Of a DNA stretch of 64,000 nt, positions 45,146 through 56,850 are shown piece after piece. This DNA is from Parelaphostrongylus tenuis. Its lineage: Eukaryota; Nematoda; Chromadorea; Rhabditida; Metastrongylidae. The notes under the pieces were generated by a model. The model worked only from the letters and a program-made list of their open reading frames with translations. It was not told the origin of the DNA and made no database searches. Position 1 is the stretch's first letter; each line of letters begins with the position of its first letter. The stretch lies in contig JAHQIW010005830.1 of assembly GCA_019055375.1 (NCBI GenBank), forward strand, positions 62,001 to 126,000, written 5' to 3'. The translations under genes were made by a program, and so were the position numbers.

Positions 45146-45835
45146 CAATGGGTCATGAGAAATAATGGGTCATTACTTTGTTATTCATCGATATCACAGT
45201 TTCTTCAGCGTTTATTATGATTTGCTTCTAAGGTGGTTTTTTCCATTAACGTATGAGACTTTGAAAAAACTAAATAACTTGTGTTGAGCATGATAGCTAC
45301 AGTTCAGCATTCTTATTTAGACAATGGAGTTGGAGCGCTGATGAAAATGTGATGGGCATAAGAGATAACCAACAGCGCAACGATATTTGCTTATTCAACA
45401 CATCCTTCAGTTTGGCAGAAACTTCTAGTGAGAAGAGTAGAACTAAATCACAAAACGGGTTCGAAGTCATTCTGAGGTTACCAGCGCTAGAAAAAAGTGA
45501 GAGAGAGTGACAGAGGGAGAGAAGTAAGAGAAAAAGGATGGAGATGCCACAAAGAACAAGAGAGCCTTACGCAACCGAAGTATTCTTATGTATAAAGCTG
45601 TGCAATCCAAGGTGAAGAGTAGGACAAATCAATAGCTAATATTAATTTGGCGAAGTCAAACACAATTTGAACGTCTTATCGCTCCGCACCAGACCTATTG
45701 CCAACAGTCCCACTATTCTGACATCTGCTTCATGAGATACCTTATGGAAGTCTACTCTACACCTACGAACTAATTACATAAATTCCTATCGTGTTCAAAT
45801 CTCTCTTAAATATTTACCGTTGAGATACTCAAGTA

Positions 45836-46763
45836 ATCCAAGTATAAATAAATTCAAGAAAGCACATTTGAAATATTTAATCTCTTTATCTCAGTCTTCA
45901 TGCTCGTAGAACCAAACACGTTTCCTAGAGTGTTCGACAAGAGGCGTGGACAAACTCTTACCACTTTCAGTATTTTCGAGTTGTCCAGAACTTCTACTTC
46001 AAAGCCTAAATGAACAAAGTCTGTGCCATGGCCAAGTTAGAAGGTCATCTATGACTATGTTAGGCTCGGACATACAATTTAACCGCTTGGGTACGATATG
46101 GATCATGTAGACCCATGAGGCATTTCACGCACTAGAATTTCTACGTGTACGCATAAGTGGAAATACGGGGAAAGATTACTTGGTAAATTAAGCTTTCGAG
46201 AGAGCAATACTACTACCCAGTGCTGAATGTTACCACAGAGAATTCCTGTAAAAGAGTTTTATATATTTTTTTAGTTGAAGATGGATTCATACAATTTCGT
46301 ATAGATGGACCATCAAGTGTCCAAGTATATAATGTGATACAAATTCCAAAAAACGGATTTCGAAATATTTGATCTCTTTTTCTCAGTCTTCATGCTCATA
46401 AAACCAAACACGTTTTCCTAGCGTGTTCGACAAGAGGCGTGGGCAAACTCTTACTTTCAGCATTTTCGGGTTGTTCAGAAATTTTTATTTCAAAGCCTAA
46501 ATGCCAAAAGTCTGTGCCATGGCCAAGTCAGAAGAGTCGATCTATAACTATCTTAAGCTCGACCTACATTTAAACCGCATGGGTACCGTATGGGATCATG
46601 TAGACCCATGAGGCATTTTCATGCACTGGAATTTTCTACGTTGCACGCATAAGTGGAAATACGGGAGAGATTACATAGTAAATTAAGGCTTCAAGAGAAC
46701 ATTACCAGTACCCAATGCTGGAATATTACCAGAGAGATTCTTGTGAAAGTTTCCATATATTTT
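45836..46763 (+). repeat. Tandem duplication inside A'
   Basis: 45,836-46,270 and 46,318-46,763 are two direct copies of one unit of about 0.45 kb (shared CTCAGTCTTCATGCTC, GTTCGACAAGAGGCGTGG, CATGTAGACCCATGAGGC, ATTTTTTTAGTTGAAGA). Segment A has the unit only once (about 5,985-6,474), so the extra copy arose on this arm after the inversion. Confidence 0.85.
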
Positions 46764-49700
46764 TTTAGTTGAAGAGAACGCCCATGTTTTAAGAATTGAA
46801 CTATCTTTCAACAAGAAAGACATGTCGGAAAACGATCACATCTCCAACCGTTATTTAACAATTGTTTCTTTATTAGTCTACGTTTTTATAGTCGTTCGAT
46901 AGTGTGAGAAAATGCCAATTTTGAATTATGCTTGGCTTCTGGTCTGACCTTCATACCACGCTCTCCAAACTGATAAAAAAAATGTTTTGCAATCGTAGTC
47001 TATTTTCTGAACTTCACAGCGGAATTTTGATGTTATATATAGTAATTTAGGTATATATTCTAGAATAGAGATTAGATAGAATATTACTGGTTTGGTACGC
47101 GGAGACGTGTTTATAGTGGAAAGACCGTTCAGCTTTCTTGTAAAAAAATCCCTCTATTTCTAATGAACTACGTGGAAGAAATAGCATGTTTGTGTGAAAT
47201 TTGTTCGTATTTTTAGTTCCTTTTCCACTCAACATAACTTTTTTCACTAGATTATTAATAATCATTCAACAGCCTTGAAAACTAGAAAATTCAGTACTCA
47301 ACCTATTCAATAATGAGATCTTCAGAGTAAGTTTTGCCAATAAGATTTGCTCCCAAGAGCTACACGTGGCACAGTGGTTACAGGTGCTCCTGTATAACAC
47401 ACGAGGTTATTGGTTCTTTCCCATACTCATGGCTTAGCAAGCCTCCTTCTATCTACCCTTCAGGGTCGGCTTGGAAGTTTCTGCTATACTTGTCCTGGAA
47501 GCACAAGCAGCACTGGCTCAATATTGTCGGCAGATCACCGGCTGTGCGAGTTTATTCAACGAGCCAGGTACATGCATTTAATTATCTCAGACAAAAAATA
47601 TAATTTGAAAAACAATTGCATAGAGGCATTTTTTGAAAAATTCTTAGGGCGCCGATAGCTTTTATCCTCTTAATTTTTTGCTTTAGGATTATGCTTTTCA
47701 ACTCCATGCGCTCCTTGTTCAAACTATAAAATGTTATTTGACTTATAAGCATGCCTTCATGCGCTGTGAAAAGACATTATTGCTGAAATGAATTCTACAA
47801 GAGGACTTTCGTTTTGAAGGAAAGCTCATGTCCTCCTAACATTGTGTGATCTTCCAAAAAAGCTGCAGCAAGCCTGAGAAGTTTGGGACGTATAAGTTGC
47901 TTTGGCCTCTTATAGTTGAGCACAATCTCCTTCAATCACCTGCGTGTATTTGCACCTTGACATAGGAAAGTAGGATCATTACCTAGTCCGCATTCTGCTT
48001 TGACTCCTTGAAAGAATTTCGTTTTCTTACTTAAGTTTAGATTTCAGTTATTATTGAATAAGCTTAGACCTCAGCAATTTCAATGAATATGTACTTGGTT
48101 TTTTAAGAGAACTTGTTTGAATGCCCCTGTAGCAGTCAAAAGAGCCTTGGGGTTTACGCAAATCTGGACCTTGCAAAGTTCCCCATGCTTATTCGAGATC
48201 TTGAGCAAAATGCGAGTTTCTAACTCAAATAGAATTTCGGCACGCCGTTTTAATACCTAATTCTTGACAACGACATTGAGATTCATGCGGGGCACGCGGG
48301 GTGCCGTCACGCGGCGAGGTGCGGCACCTACAATGAATTTTTGTGCAGGTTCTCTAATGAAATATGGATTTTATTGCCACCTAATGAGAATTTCGTCCCT
48401 CTTAAAGTGGTGAAATATGATGGGAGAGGCATCGATAAAGTCTATATGACAAAAAGCAGTAGAGATGCTTTTCTTTTAAAGCCTCGAATCCTCGAAGTAA
48501 ATGGCGGATGCTCACTAAAAACAAAGTCTGCTTGCAAAACGTTATCACCTTTATTAACACAATGTAAAAGAAAAGTCATCCTTACAAAGAAAACTTTGTG
48601 GAAGAATACGCTTTTATCAAGCTATCGAACGATTACAAATTCATGGATAAGAAAGAGCGAAATGAAGTTATATAACAGGTGGAAATATGCTCCCTTTTAG
48701 CACAACGTGCTTTTCCCCATCGAAACATAAATGATTTTTTTCTATAAATGGGCAATCTCTTCTTAACTATAAACCCTATAGAAGTTTCTTCTGCTTTATT
48801 CATTATTTTATTACGATAATAATCTCCTGAGTACTACAGTACCTAGCGAATTCCCATATTTCCATTGCAAGGCATGATAATAAAAGACTTGCGCCTTCGC
48901 CATCGCCGTCGCAATACGCGGCATGCGGTCTTGAGAAAAATAACAGTTCAATCGTTGTCAACGTTCTAAAGTGGTTTTCAAAGAAGTAAAGTACACTAAA
49001 TTCTCGTGATCTGAGCTATACTGAAGCAGCTTGCTCTCCTGCCGTCGCGCGCTGTACGTCGCCCTGTTTTTGGCGCACAAAATCAACGTAGAACTCGTGG
49101 GCCTCTGTTGAAAATTACTGTGCGCAAATTTGTGATTAATTGCATCGTCATACTGTCCCGAAAGCTACACGTAATATATATGCCATGAGAAAACAATGAA
49201 GGCTCAAGTGAAGGACTTACTTATTCGATTGCTTCGGAATCAATTCGAAATTAGAATTGGATTCAATTCTGTAGTTGTTATGTGCTTCTAGCAATACTGT
49301 TTGCGTGTGTTTTGTACATTTATTGTAGATGCGTATAAATATCTGTCTACGTGTGTGTACGTTCGTATGTATTGAGATGTCCCCATTACTGCCTTCGGTC
49401 TATTGTTTTAATTCAGTTTTTTTTCTAATTCAAATTGGAATATTGCAAGAGTCTGTGGTTTTATGTTACTATATTCTAGTATCGTATCACCACTCGCTCC
49501 TTATCTCATTGAAATGGCCACCGCTAAGAAAAGTCGCGATGGACATCCCATGTAATAGCACGACCACCTCACATAGCACAGTCGAACCCGATACTTTGTG
49601 GGAGAAACTGGACTGGACCCATGGTACCACATTCACAGCAGAGCTTTATATACTGCTCAATTCGCAATTGTCTGCCTTCCGCACCTTGGAGAGCCATCTG

Positions 49701-49973
49701 ACTTGAAGGAGAAAACTCTTTGCTTCAACGACTATTAACCAGCTCAAAAAGGACCTCACCCGAAAATTTTATCGCCACCCTTGTTCTTATTGGGAGGAAC
49801 GCATTCTGTTTTACCAAATGAATGCATACATCATTAACCATGATTGGCGTTTACATCTGTTAACTCAAACTGATTGTCTTTTAGAAATCATTTCTATTTG
49901 ACCGCCTATGGCGGTCGTTATGATGTGTTTTAATAAACCTAATGATGAAGAGTATGTGCGCGAAAGCGCTTTT

Positions 49974-50049
49974 GCGTCAGCTTGGACTCGAGCCCATATA
50001 TTTCCACTCTATTCCGGAGCGCGTACTGAACCGTTTGCACTACCGGCGC
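49974..50049 (-). repeat. tRNA-like element (family T1), twin of the 2,391 copy
   Basis: Minus-strand core from GCGCCGG to CTGACGC, with flanking TTTTGCGTCAG and ATGTGTTTTAATAAACCTAATGAT tail. Moved here by the A/A' duplication. Confidence 0.75.
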
Positions 50050-50154
50050 CCTCGTGACACTACCGATTTCTCTTTTGATAAATAACAATCAGTAAAAAAT
50101 GTTGGAAGAGGAAGCTTGTCAATGGGCAACTCAACAAATTTAGTTTATGTTGCA

Positions 50155-51256
50155 CATCCATGGCTCCCCCTTTTTGAAGGATCCCACCCAGTTAGTTGCG
50201 AGTAACAAGTGGTGCGTCCTTGGTCAGGTGGTGGGATAGAGGAATAAGCGCGAACCAAAAAGCCGACCTTGTGTCTCACCAGAAACGCAGGTGCAATTAG
50301 GGAATGAGCTTCCTTTTTCTGCAGCGCCGGCTTGCAAACCTCCATTTGATACGATACAAGTCGGTCAAAACCCGCAATCAAGCTGCCTGGAAGTCACATG
50401 GGAGGCAGTTTAGGAGTCGAAATGTTAACAACAAATAGGCTCTTCCCGCTCCTCCGAGAGAGACTGGCAAAGTTTACTCGTAAGTACCCAGCCCCCACGT
50501 TTAGATCCTAGGTAGCTATACGTTGGGTATCAAATTGGTAGAAGCAGCAATAAATATAGGCCTCTCATTCCCTCATCCTGAAAGAGCCCCTGGTACGGCA
50601 GCAGCACCAGGTAGGACCAGTACGGGAAGGTTGCTAAAATTTCAGAGCCAAATTACGGCTGCCGAAAGAAAACGGACTAAAAGGACGATCTGAGCCTATA
50701 ATGCACGAACACTTGCTTACGGATCCGCTGTAGGAGATCTACTAATTCAAGAAAAAGGATGAGGTACGACGTCTTTGTGCTGGCTCAGACGAGAAGACGC
50801 TATTCTCTTCACGCTGTTTATGACACCGGAGAAAAGCTGTATCTTGATACATCCGACAACTGAAATGAAGGCGGCGCTGGCGTTCACGTCAAATCGAATC
50901 TGACCGGTGAACATCAATTCGTTTGAACAGCCAACATCCCGATCCCGTATCGGACGATTACGATTGAAACGATGTGAACTAATGCCGACTTTGACCATCT
51001 TCGTCGCTTACCCACCAACATCAAGCTATGACGAAGGCAAACTTGAAGCGTTTTATATGGACTTCGAAAAATTCTTCAGAAATACCAAACATTCTTCAAG
51101 GTCATTGTTGAAGACTTTAACGCAAAAATTGGACCTAGAAGAACGTCTGAAGAACGTCACATTGGAACTCACAAACTGGAAGGGAATAAAGAGGATAAGA
51201 AGCAACTTGAGTTCATCATGATGACCCAAACCCTTCATGATAGCTCACACCAATAA
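50155..51256 (+). mobile_element. RTE copy 3: 5' fragment
   Basis: Plus-strand 5' region and endonuclease start, homologous to 1,226-2,290 of copy 1. Readable blocks: GRLRLKRCELMPTLTIFVAY, PTSSYDEGKLEAFYMDFEKF. Frame breaks precede the endonuclease (about 50,700-50,900), and the fragment ends in mid-domain at about 51,256, where B' begins. This is a junction of duplicated segments, not a natural retrotransposon end, because LINE truncation occurs at the 5' side. Confidence 0.85.
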
Positions 51257-52404
51257 TCTAAAGAAAAGCTCTGCGGGGCGATGTGTATAATAAAAATGTT
51301 TCCTTCCTCTTACACCGCTATTCAAAGAAATTTTCAGAAAACGAATAACTTTTTTAAAATTCTCAGAGACTTGTGTTGTTGAAAGAGTATTAGTAGTCTA
51401 AGGAAGGAGTTTTTGTCGGGCGAAATATAAGTGAAACAAGGAAAAAACACATGGTCGCTCAAAACATAATTTGATTCTGAATTTTACAACGTTATACAAG
51501 GATGTTTTGGAAATCTGGCCGCGCGTCGCAGTAACTAGAGATTTCAGCTTTCGAATGATTACTAGCACTCTCTGGGAAAAGTCTTGTCAAGCGAATGCGG
51601 TCAGATACTCTTTTGTTCCCTGATAGCGGAAAATGACCGATAACGTTTCCGAATTTATCGTCTTTACTTTATTCATTTATTGAATTGCCGTCTGGTTATA
51701 AATGGAAAGAATTTATCGTCTGTTTAAAATGGTAGAAGAGACCATTGATAGGCTGTGCGAGGTGCAAACAGCGTCGAAGATCTTTCCTAGAACCCCGCAT
51801 TGAAAGTGGAAAGCGATATACTTACGAAAATTCACTGTATAATTCACCAAAAAATGCGTGTGAAGTTGAAACCATGCACTCCAAAAACAGAACGTTATTA
51901 TTTTTTTCGTTAGTAGAAGGTAGTATAAGGTTCTTTGGCAGACCAAGCTAGGCGTCAAAACCAGCATTTTTCATGCTATTGATTGATATGCAAGAACATA
52001 GGTAAAAAGAAACAAATTTTATATGAGTTGAAAAAAGTGTTCCTTTTCAAACTAATAGGGTTTTCCCATTAGCACATGATGGATTTTTCTACTCATAGGC
52101 GTCCTTTATAAAAGAAAACCTCCATTGGAGTCTATTCTGTACTGACCTTTCTATGGCTTGAAAAAGATGAAACCTGCAAGAACGTCAGTTTTTGTAAGTC
52201 GTATAATTACAACTTCAAATTTGTTTTCTGTAGAAAGAGAGAATCGACAACTATCAATGTCAATGTTAATAGAGAAATAGGCTTCACAATTACGGTGGAC
52301 TGGTCTTTTGCTATTTATCGATGTCACTACTTGCCTCAGATATGATCCATTTAATCTAAAGACAACTCAAATTTTTGCTTTTAAAGAACTCTATGCTTAC
52401 TTAC

Positions 52405-52553
52405 CTTTGATATCAGAAGCAAATTGAATGTCTTGAAGGCGCCCATTATGTCTCCAGTCTCTTACTATGATCATAGAAATGGAGACATGAAGTGGTACTG
52501 TAAATGTTGTGAGTATAAGAAATATCCAGTGAGAGAATATCATCTCCCATACT
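52405..52553 (-). pseudogene. Orphan chemoreceptor exon 1
   Basis: Duplicate of exon 1 of pseudogene A: MIFSHWIFLILTTFTVPL, then VSISMIIVRDWRHNGRL. It keeps the frame through the site where A has its one-base deletion, but has a one-base insertion near 52,433 before the donor (GTAAGT after position 52,405). Because the duplicated segment ends at 51,265, the following exons are absent; downstream on this strand lies A'. It is therefore an orphan first exon. Confidence 0.8.
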
Positions 52554-52680
52554 CAGCGGATTGCTTAGTTCACTAGAAAATTTTGTGTGGACAACATAAA
52601 TTTGTATCAAAATGTTGTTTTTGAACAGTTTTGAAAATTTTGATTTAAAAAAAGTGCAAGAGGAAAATCGAACACACGAC

Positions 52681-53063
52681 GAAATCTGGTCGACTGGAAT
52701 TTTGTTGAGACGAAAGCAAGTTCTCCGCTCACATTGATCGCGTTTCATATGTCTCGGTCGCATTGTTGTTTTAACAAAAAAGTGGACAGTGAGCTGTACT
52801 CTCTTCTTGAACCTGTTGATCACATCAATTCATGTTGCGCTCTATGAAGAGCAAAGGCAGAAAAGATCAACATACGTCGAAGTATTCTCATCATTCTCAG
52901 CAGAAGTCATTCTATGCCTCTGAGAAACAGAAGGATTTAGAATGGGATTACAAAATGAGAACTCTGGAACTTCTTCTCGCAGCACCTCTCATCCATGGAG
53001 ACTCGTTTTTAGAGGAGAAAAAGCCTGCGATAGCCGAACTAGTCTTCTTATATCAAGATTCAT
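52681..53063 (+). other. 383-bp block present only in B'
   Basis: B reads straight across (CAAGACG then AAAAAAATTCATC at about 20,080), while B' carries extra sequence starting AAATCTGGTCGACTGG and ending CAAGATTCATG. It contains a 77-codon plus-strand frame (52,832-53,065) starting MLRSMKSKGRKDQHTSKYSH and rich in Lys, Ser and Glu, with no recognised domain. No terminal repeats or clear target duplication are visible, so insertion in B' and deletion from B are both possible. Confidence 0.6.
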
Positions 53064-53377
53064 GAAAAAAATTCATCATTTCCTCACAAACAAAAATTGA
53101 TATATCACCCGCTCTTCAATGGCACTATAATTCTCTGCAGAATCTGATCACCGCCATCCATGTGAAAGGGTTCGATTAAGCTAAAAGATGAAAAAACTGT
53201 TATCTTCTTCCAAGAAAAACAAAATAAGTCGTTTGTGAGAAAGATGTCCTAAGTATCTCCTCCCAGCTAAAGGGACCACCTTAGGACTACTAAAGACTAC
53301 AAGACTCTCTGAGCTTTTACCTGATTTCTCAGTCTCTCAAACAGCATCTGCACCACCATTGAAAAGTTGCTCAAAAA

Positions 53378-53806
53378 ATGAAAAAAGTGAAGATTGATCC
53401 TATTGTAACAAGCATAACATGGCTGGTATTAGTCGCTAGCTTCCGGGATACTTTTTCAGGATCATCTACATCTTCACACGCAGAAGAAACCGCAAAAAAC
53501 AATACAAAAAGCTTTTCTAAATACCATACACACTTGTGCGATTACGGAGTTCAGCTGTTAGCCTCGGATTGTGTGGATATGCGGAGTTCAGCTATCCGTA
53601 TCGATGAACAAAGATTGGATACTTTTCCTTACGTCATAGTATTGTCAATGCTAACAAAGAGTTCTGGAGTAAGCTTTTTGCCACAATTTCCGTCTTGGAA
53701 TCCAAAGCCCATATTGAGCAAAAATCAGATGAAGTTCTTCTTTCTGAGATTTGTGCTGCTACAGAGAGCCACGACAAAGAACAAACCTTGCATGTACTCC
53801 TCTTAG
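53378..53806 (+). CDS. Hypothetical ORF, 142 codons, open only in B'
   Basis: Starts MKKVKIDPIVTSITWLVLVAS, a weak hydrophobic N-terminus that could be a signal peptide, then YGVQLLASDCVDMRSSAIR and LDTFPYVIVLSML. The aligned frame in B (from about 20,361) has a TGA where B' has TCA and a second stop soon after, so the frame is not conserved. The last part lies in the B'-only block from 53,765. The family is not recognised; it may well be chance. Confidence 0.2.
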   Translation: MKKVKIDPIVTSITWLVLVASFRDTFSGSSTSSHAEETAKNNTKSFSKYHTHLCDYGVQLLASDCVDMRSSAIRIDEQRLDTFPYVIVLSMLTKSSGVSFLPQFPSWNPKPILSKNQMKFFFLRFVLLQRATTKNKPCMYSS

Positions 53807-54604
53807 GCTTTATGATATGTCAAAAAAGAAATCCGCAGATATGCTAGTTTGGTACTCTACAAGGTGATCATGAATATTATCGCTCTGTGCGCATCAGAGA
53901 CCTTGGGTGAGGCACATCCACTCGAGAATGAAAGTCTGTAATAGGGATTCTGCTGAGTCGGTGGTACCATATGCCACTTTTGCTAATATTTTGAATTCCA
54001 ACAAAGTGTGGAGAATGACTATTCGAGTGAAACGCTAAAAGCAAGCCATTCATAAGTAGGGTGAAAATTCATTCATGAAGAATCTACGGCACAAAGGTTA
54101 ACAATTAGAGTTAGATGGTTTTCTGACTACACATACACTTTTTACGTGTCACATGAGTTCACTAAGCTTATGAAACAGTATTGACGAAAAATTAGGCAGA
54201 TAAGGAGAAGATCATTATCCGTGTTTGGGCCACCAGAAGAAGTCACCATGCAAAAAACGGGCCCACTCGATACTATTACTGCGGCTTTTTTTGCAACACT
54301 TGCCCTTAGCTTAGCTGCCAAATTTAGAAGGCAAAATATACTTTGAATGGTTGGAGCATAAGAGAACTCCAGAATCCACATTTTAATTTGATAGCCAACC
54401 ATGTCTCATGAGTACAAAGAGGTGTGTGAGCAGAGATGACATTGAAACGACTAGCCGTCAATCGTCAATTTGATGGTTTTTATTAATAAGAACCAATTTT
54501 ATTGAGCCTCCTTTTCTTTTAAAATAAGATAATTATAGCTATGAAACGTTGTTTGAAAATCGAAGGATCAATGAAATTGATTATCATTAATAAAAACCAT
54601 CAAA
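53765..54604. other. 840-bp block present only in B', ending in a MITE
   Basis: B runs from GTGCTGCTAC directly to GATACTTTGAAGCG (20,737-20,763), while B' has about 840 extra bases between the same flanks. The right end is the MITE described next. The rest has a minus frame of 86 codons (54,142-54,402), with hydrophobic stretches and no recognised domain. Confidence 0.7.
54469..54604. mobile_element. 136-bp MITE-like element
   Basis: Bounded by near-perfect inverted repeats: TTTGATGGTTTTTATTAAT at the left and its complement ATTAATAAAAACCATCAAA at the right. Short, A+T-rich and non-coding, as a miniature inverted-repeat element should be. The flanks (TCAA and TACT) give no evident target duplication, perhaps because the block inserted or recombined as a larger unit. 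Confidence 0.75.
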
Positions 54605-56626
54605 TACTCTGAAGCGTCAACTAGTTGGCACCCGCTTATACGGCAGTCCTTTTACAACGAAGCAATGTAGAATACATCCTAACTATAGAGACCGTGATTG
54701 CATGAGCATAAGCACAGTCCACCTAATCTTTTGCAAAGCGTGAGGCGAAAAATTCAATGTGAAACCGGTGGGCCACTCTATGTTGCTTCGAACAAACACT
54801 TGACAAACACTGTATCAGACCAAACACCGCGCTAGGCACGCATACCGCACAGAGGTTAAACAGAGCAGACATCGAATTTGAAGGCACCTTCCTCGCTCAA
54901 GAAGAAAGAACATCAGTGCATAAGTTTTAGAAAGCGCTTTGGATAAATACCACCAATCCGAGCATAAATCGCCGGATAGAATATCTCGTAATCACACTGG
55001 ATATGAGACAGTATATAGGACAGTTCTTTTGATTGGGAAACTACATTAGGAGTCAATGTGATCTCTGCTCGGCCGTCTCCACTTGACGTTTTATTGGAAG
55101 ACTTATGAAAAGGGCAATTAAGCTGAATGCTTATTTTGTGTTTGACACGATTGGAATCCGAGTCTGATGATTTTTTCTGACGAGGTGGTGGAGGTGTCTG
55201 ACTGACTGGATTGTGGACAACACAATCCTTCCATGCTCTGAATAAGAAGAAACCGCCCAAGCGTCAGCCGCTCATAAATTGACATTATGATAAAATCTTG
55301 TCAAGCTCAGCCGAAGATGAACACAAATGATTAGTATCATAATCGTACTAGACGATTACAGTGTAGTAGCACACGAACTTGGGCCAAATCTCCAATCTGT
55401 AGAAAGGGTCACAAGTAAAATTAGAAAAAATGTCGAATAAATAAAATAAAAGATCGTAACCTTGAATGCGGCGAACACTCAAATTCTAGATAGCTTAGCG
55501 CCTCCAAGGCGATGTAGGAGTACTTTCAAAAGTTGCTTAATACCTTAAGTTGAATTACTTCATGGGTGTTCCTAAAAGAAAATAAAAGGACTGGTGAAGC
55601 CATGCGATATGCAAAGAGAATTATAGCAGAACATGATAATTGACCGAAATTCAAGAAACCCACCTCTATCGACGAACCGCTGAGATAACAACCTAGAACA
55701 CCAAAAGAAGCAAATATATAGAAGGTACTAGTATATAAATCTCTCTTCTTGATAGTGAACCAACAAGGCAAAAAAAACGAAAGGATTGCACATACCTGCG
55801 ACATGAAATTTCATGTACGATATTTAGCTGCACGGCAAAATAAGGACCCTGACTACTGCGGTCTTGAGGATCTAGTTGGTAGTTGATTTCAGTCTCTAGT
55901 TATGAAATAATATATCTCGGCAAGTAATAAACTATGTTAATGCGAATGGAGTCCATAAAACTTTATTTTCTGCGTTGTTAAGCCGATGTAAGAATAGTGG
56001 TTGTTACTGTTGTGAAGTTAGCATAAGTAGCAGTGGGAGTCGTAGGTGGAAGTTTTGTAGGCCGTCTGCTCAAAACCTCGAGAGACACTGATTTTTAGGT
56101 CTGACTAGATGTAAAAAATATTCTCAACATATGGCAAAATATTTTTTCACCTGCTCAAACACATGCAGTGTACGTCCCTCGCTCTGAGGAAAACGGTACC
56201 GTCGAAACGTCAATTTACGATTCGCACTTCTAATTGTACAAGCTCAAAAACAACAACATCCACAGCATCCAACATCACACTAGCCCAAGCAGCTAAGTTA
56301 TTGATGTTAACGAACGTAAGTGCAGTGCTGGTCCAAATGTACCATAGGGGAGGTACATTTCAACGATGCATGAATCGCAAGTACTCTTCAACTTCATCAG
56401 AAGTTATGAAAAGAGCAATCTTGAAAGCTAATGTTCTTGAGACCATAAGAGATGTTGCAGAAGAATCCTGGCGTCGGCCATTCTATCATTTTCACTAATA
56501 TGAAGCAAATTGCAGGAGTAATGGTGGATTCAGGAGTATATTATCAGAATATCACAGCTAAGCTCAATCGCAGCTTCATTAATCAAAATAGGAAAGATTA
56601 CAGTCTGCAAATACACCCTGTGATGT

Positions 56627-56850
56627 AGAGTGATGTGCAAACCTCTCGGGTCAGGCGGGACTCGAACCCGCATCTCATTCCGTCTGAGAGTGCGTGCACT
56701 AACCCGTTGCACATATAGATGCGATGCAGCGTAGAGTGGTTTGGAAAATGGACGTCAATAGTGCAACGGATTAGAGCAGGCGCGCACGAAAAAGTGAGAT
56801 ACGGGTTCGAATCCTGCCCAGCGCAAAAGTTTTGCACATCACTCTGCATC
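56627..56850. repeat. Foldback pair of T1 elements (B' copy)
   Basis: Counterpart of 22,736-22,966: minus core 56,648-56,716 and plus core 56,751-56,824 (B box GGGTTCGAATCCTG), outer ends GATGTAGAGTGATGTGCAAA and TTTTGCACATCACTCTGCATC. This copy preserves the B box better than the one in B. Confidence 0.75.

Larger units (their letters stand above)
45836..51256 (-). repeat. Segment A': inverted copy of 1,226-6,474
   Basis: Reverse-oriented match to segment A over about 5 kb (anchors under that entry). It includes the T2 SINE at 47,360-47,545, R1 at 48.3-48.6 kb, the T1 element at 49,974-50,049 and the RTE fragment at 50,155-51,256. No open frame in 46,764-50,150 is shared with the A copy. 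The frames at 48,341-48,700 and 49,329-49,706 overlap repeat R1 and non-conserved sequence respectively, so I do not call genes. Confidence 0.85.

Noticed and set aside
48341..48700. 119-codon plus-strand frame in A'
   Set aside because: It lies in repeat R1 and is not open in the other R1 copies or in the segment A twin.
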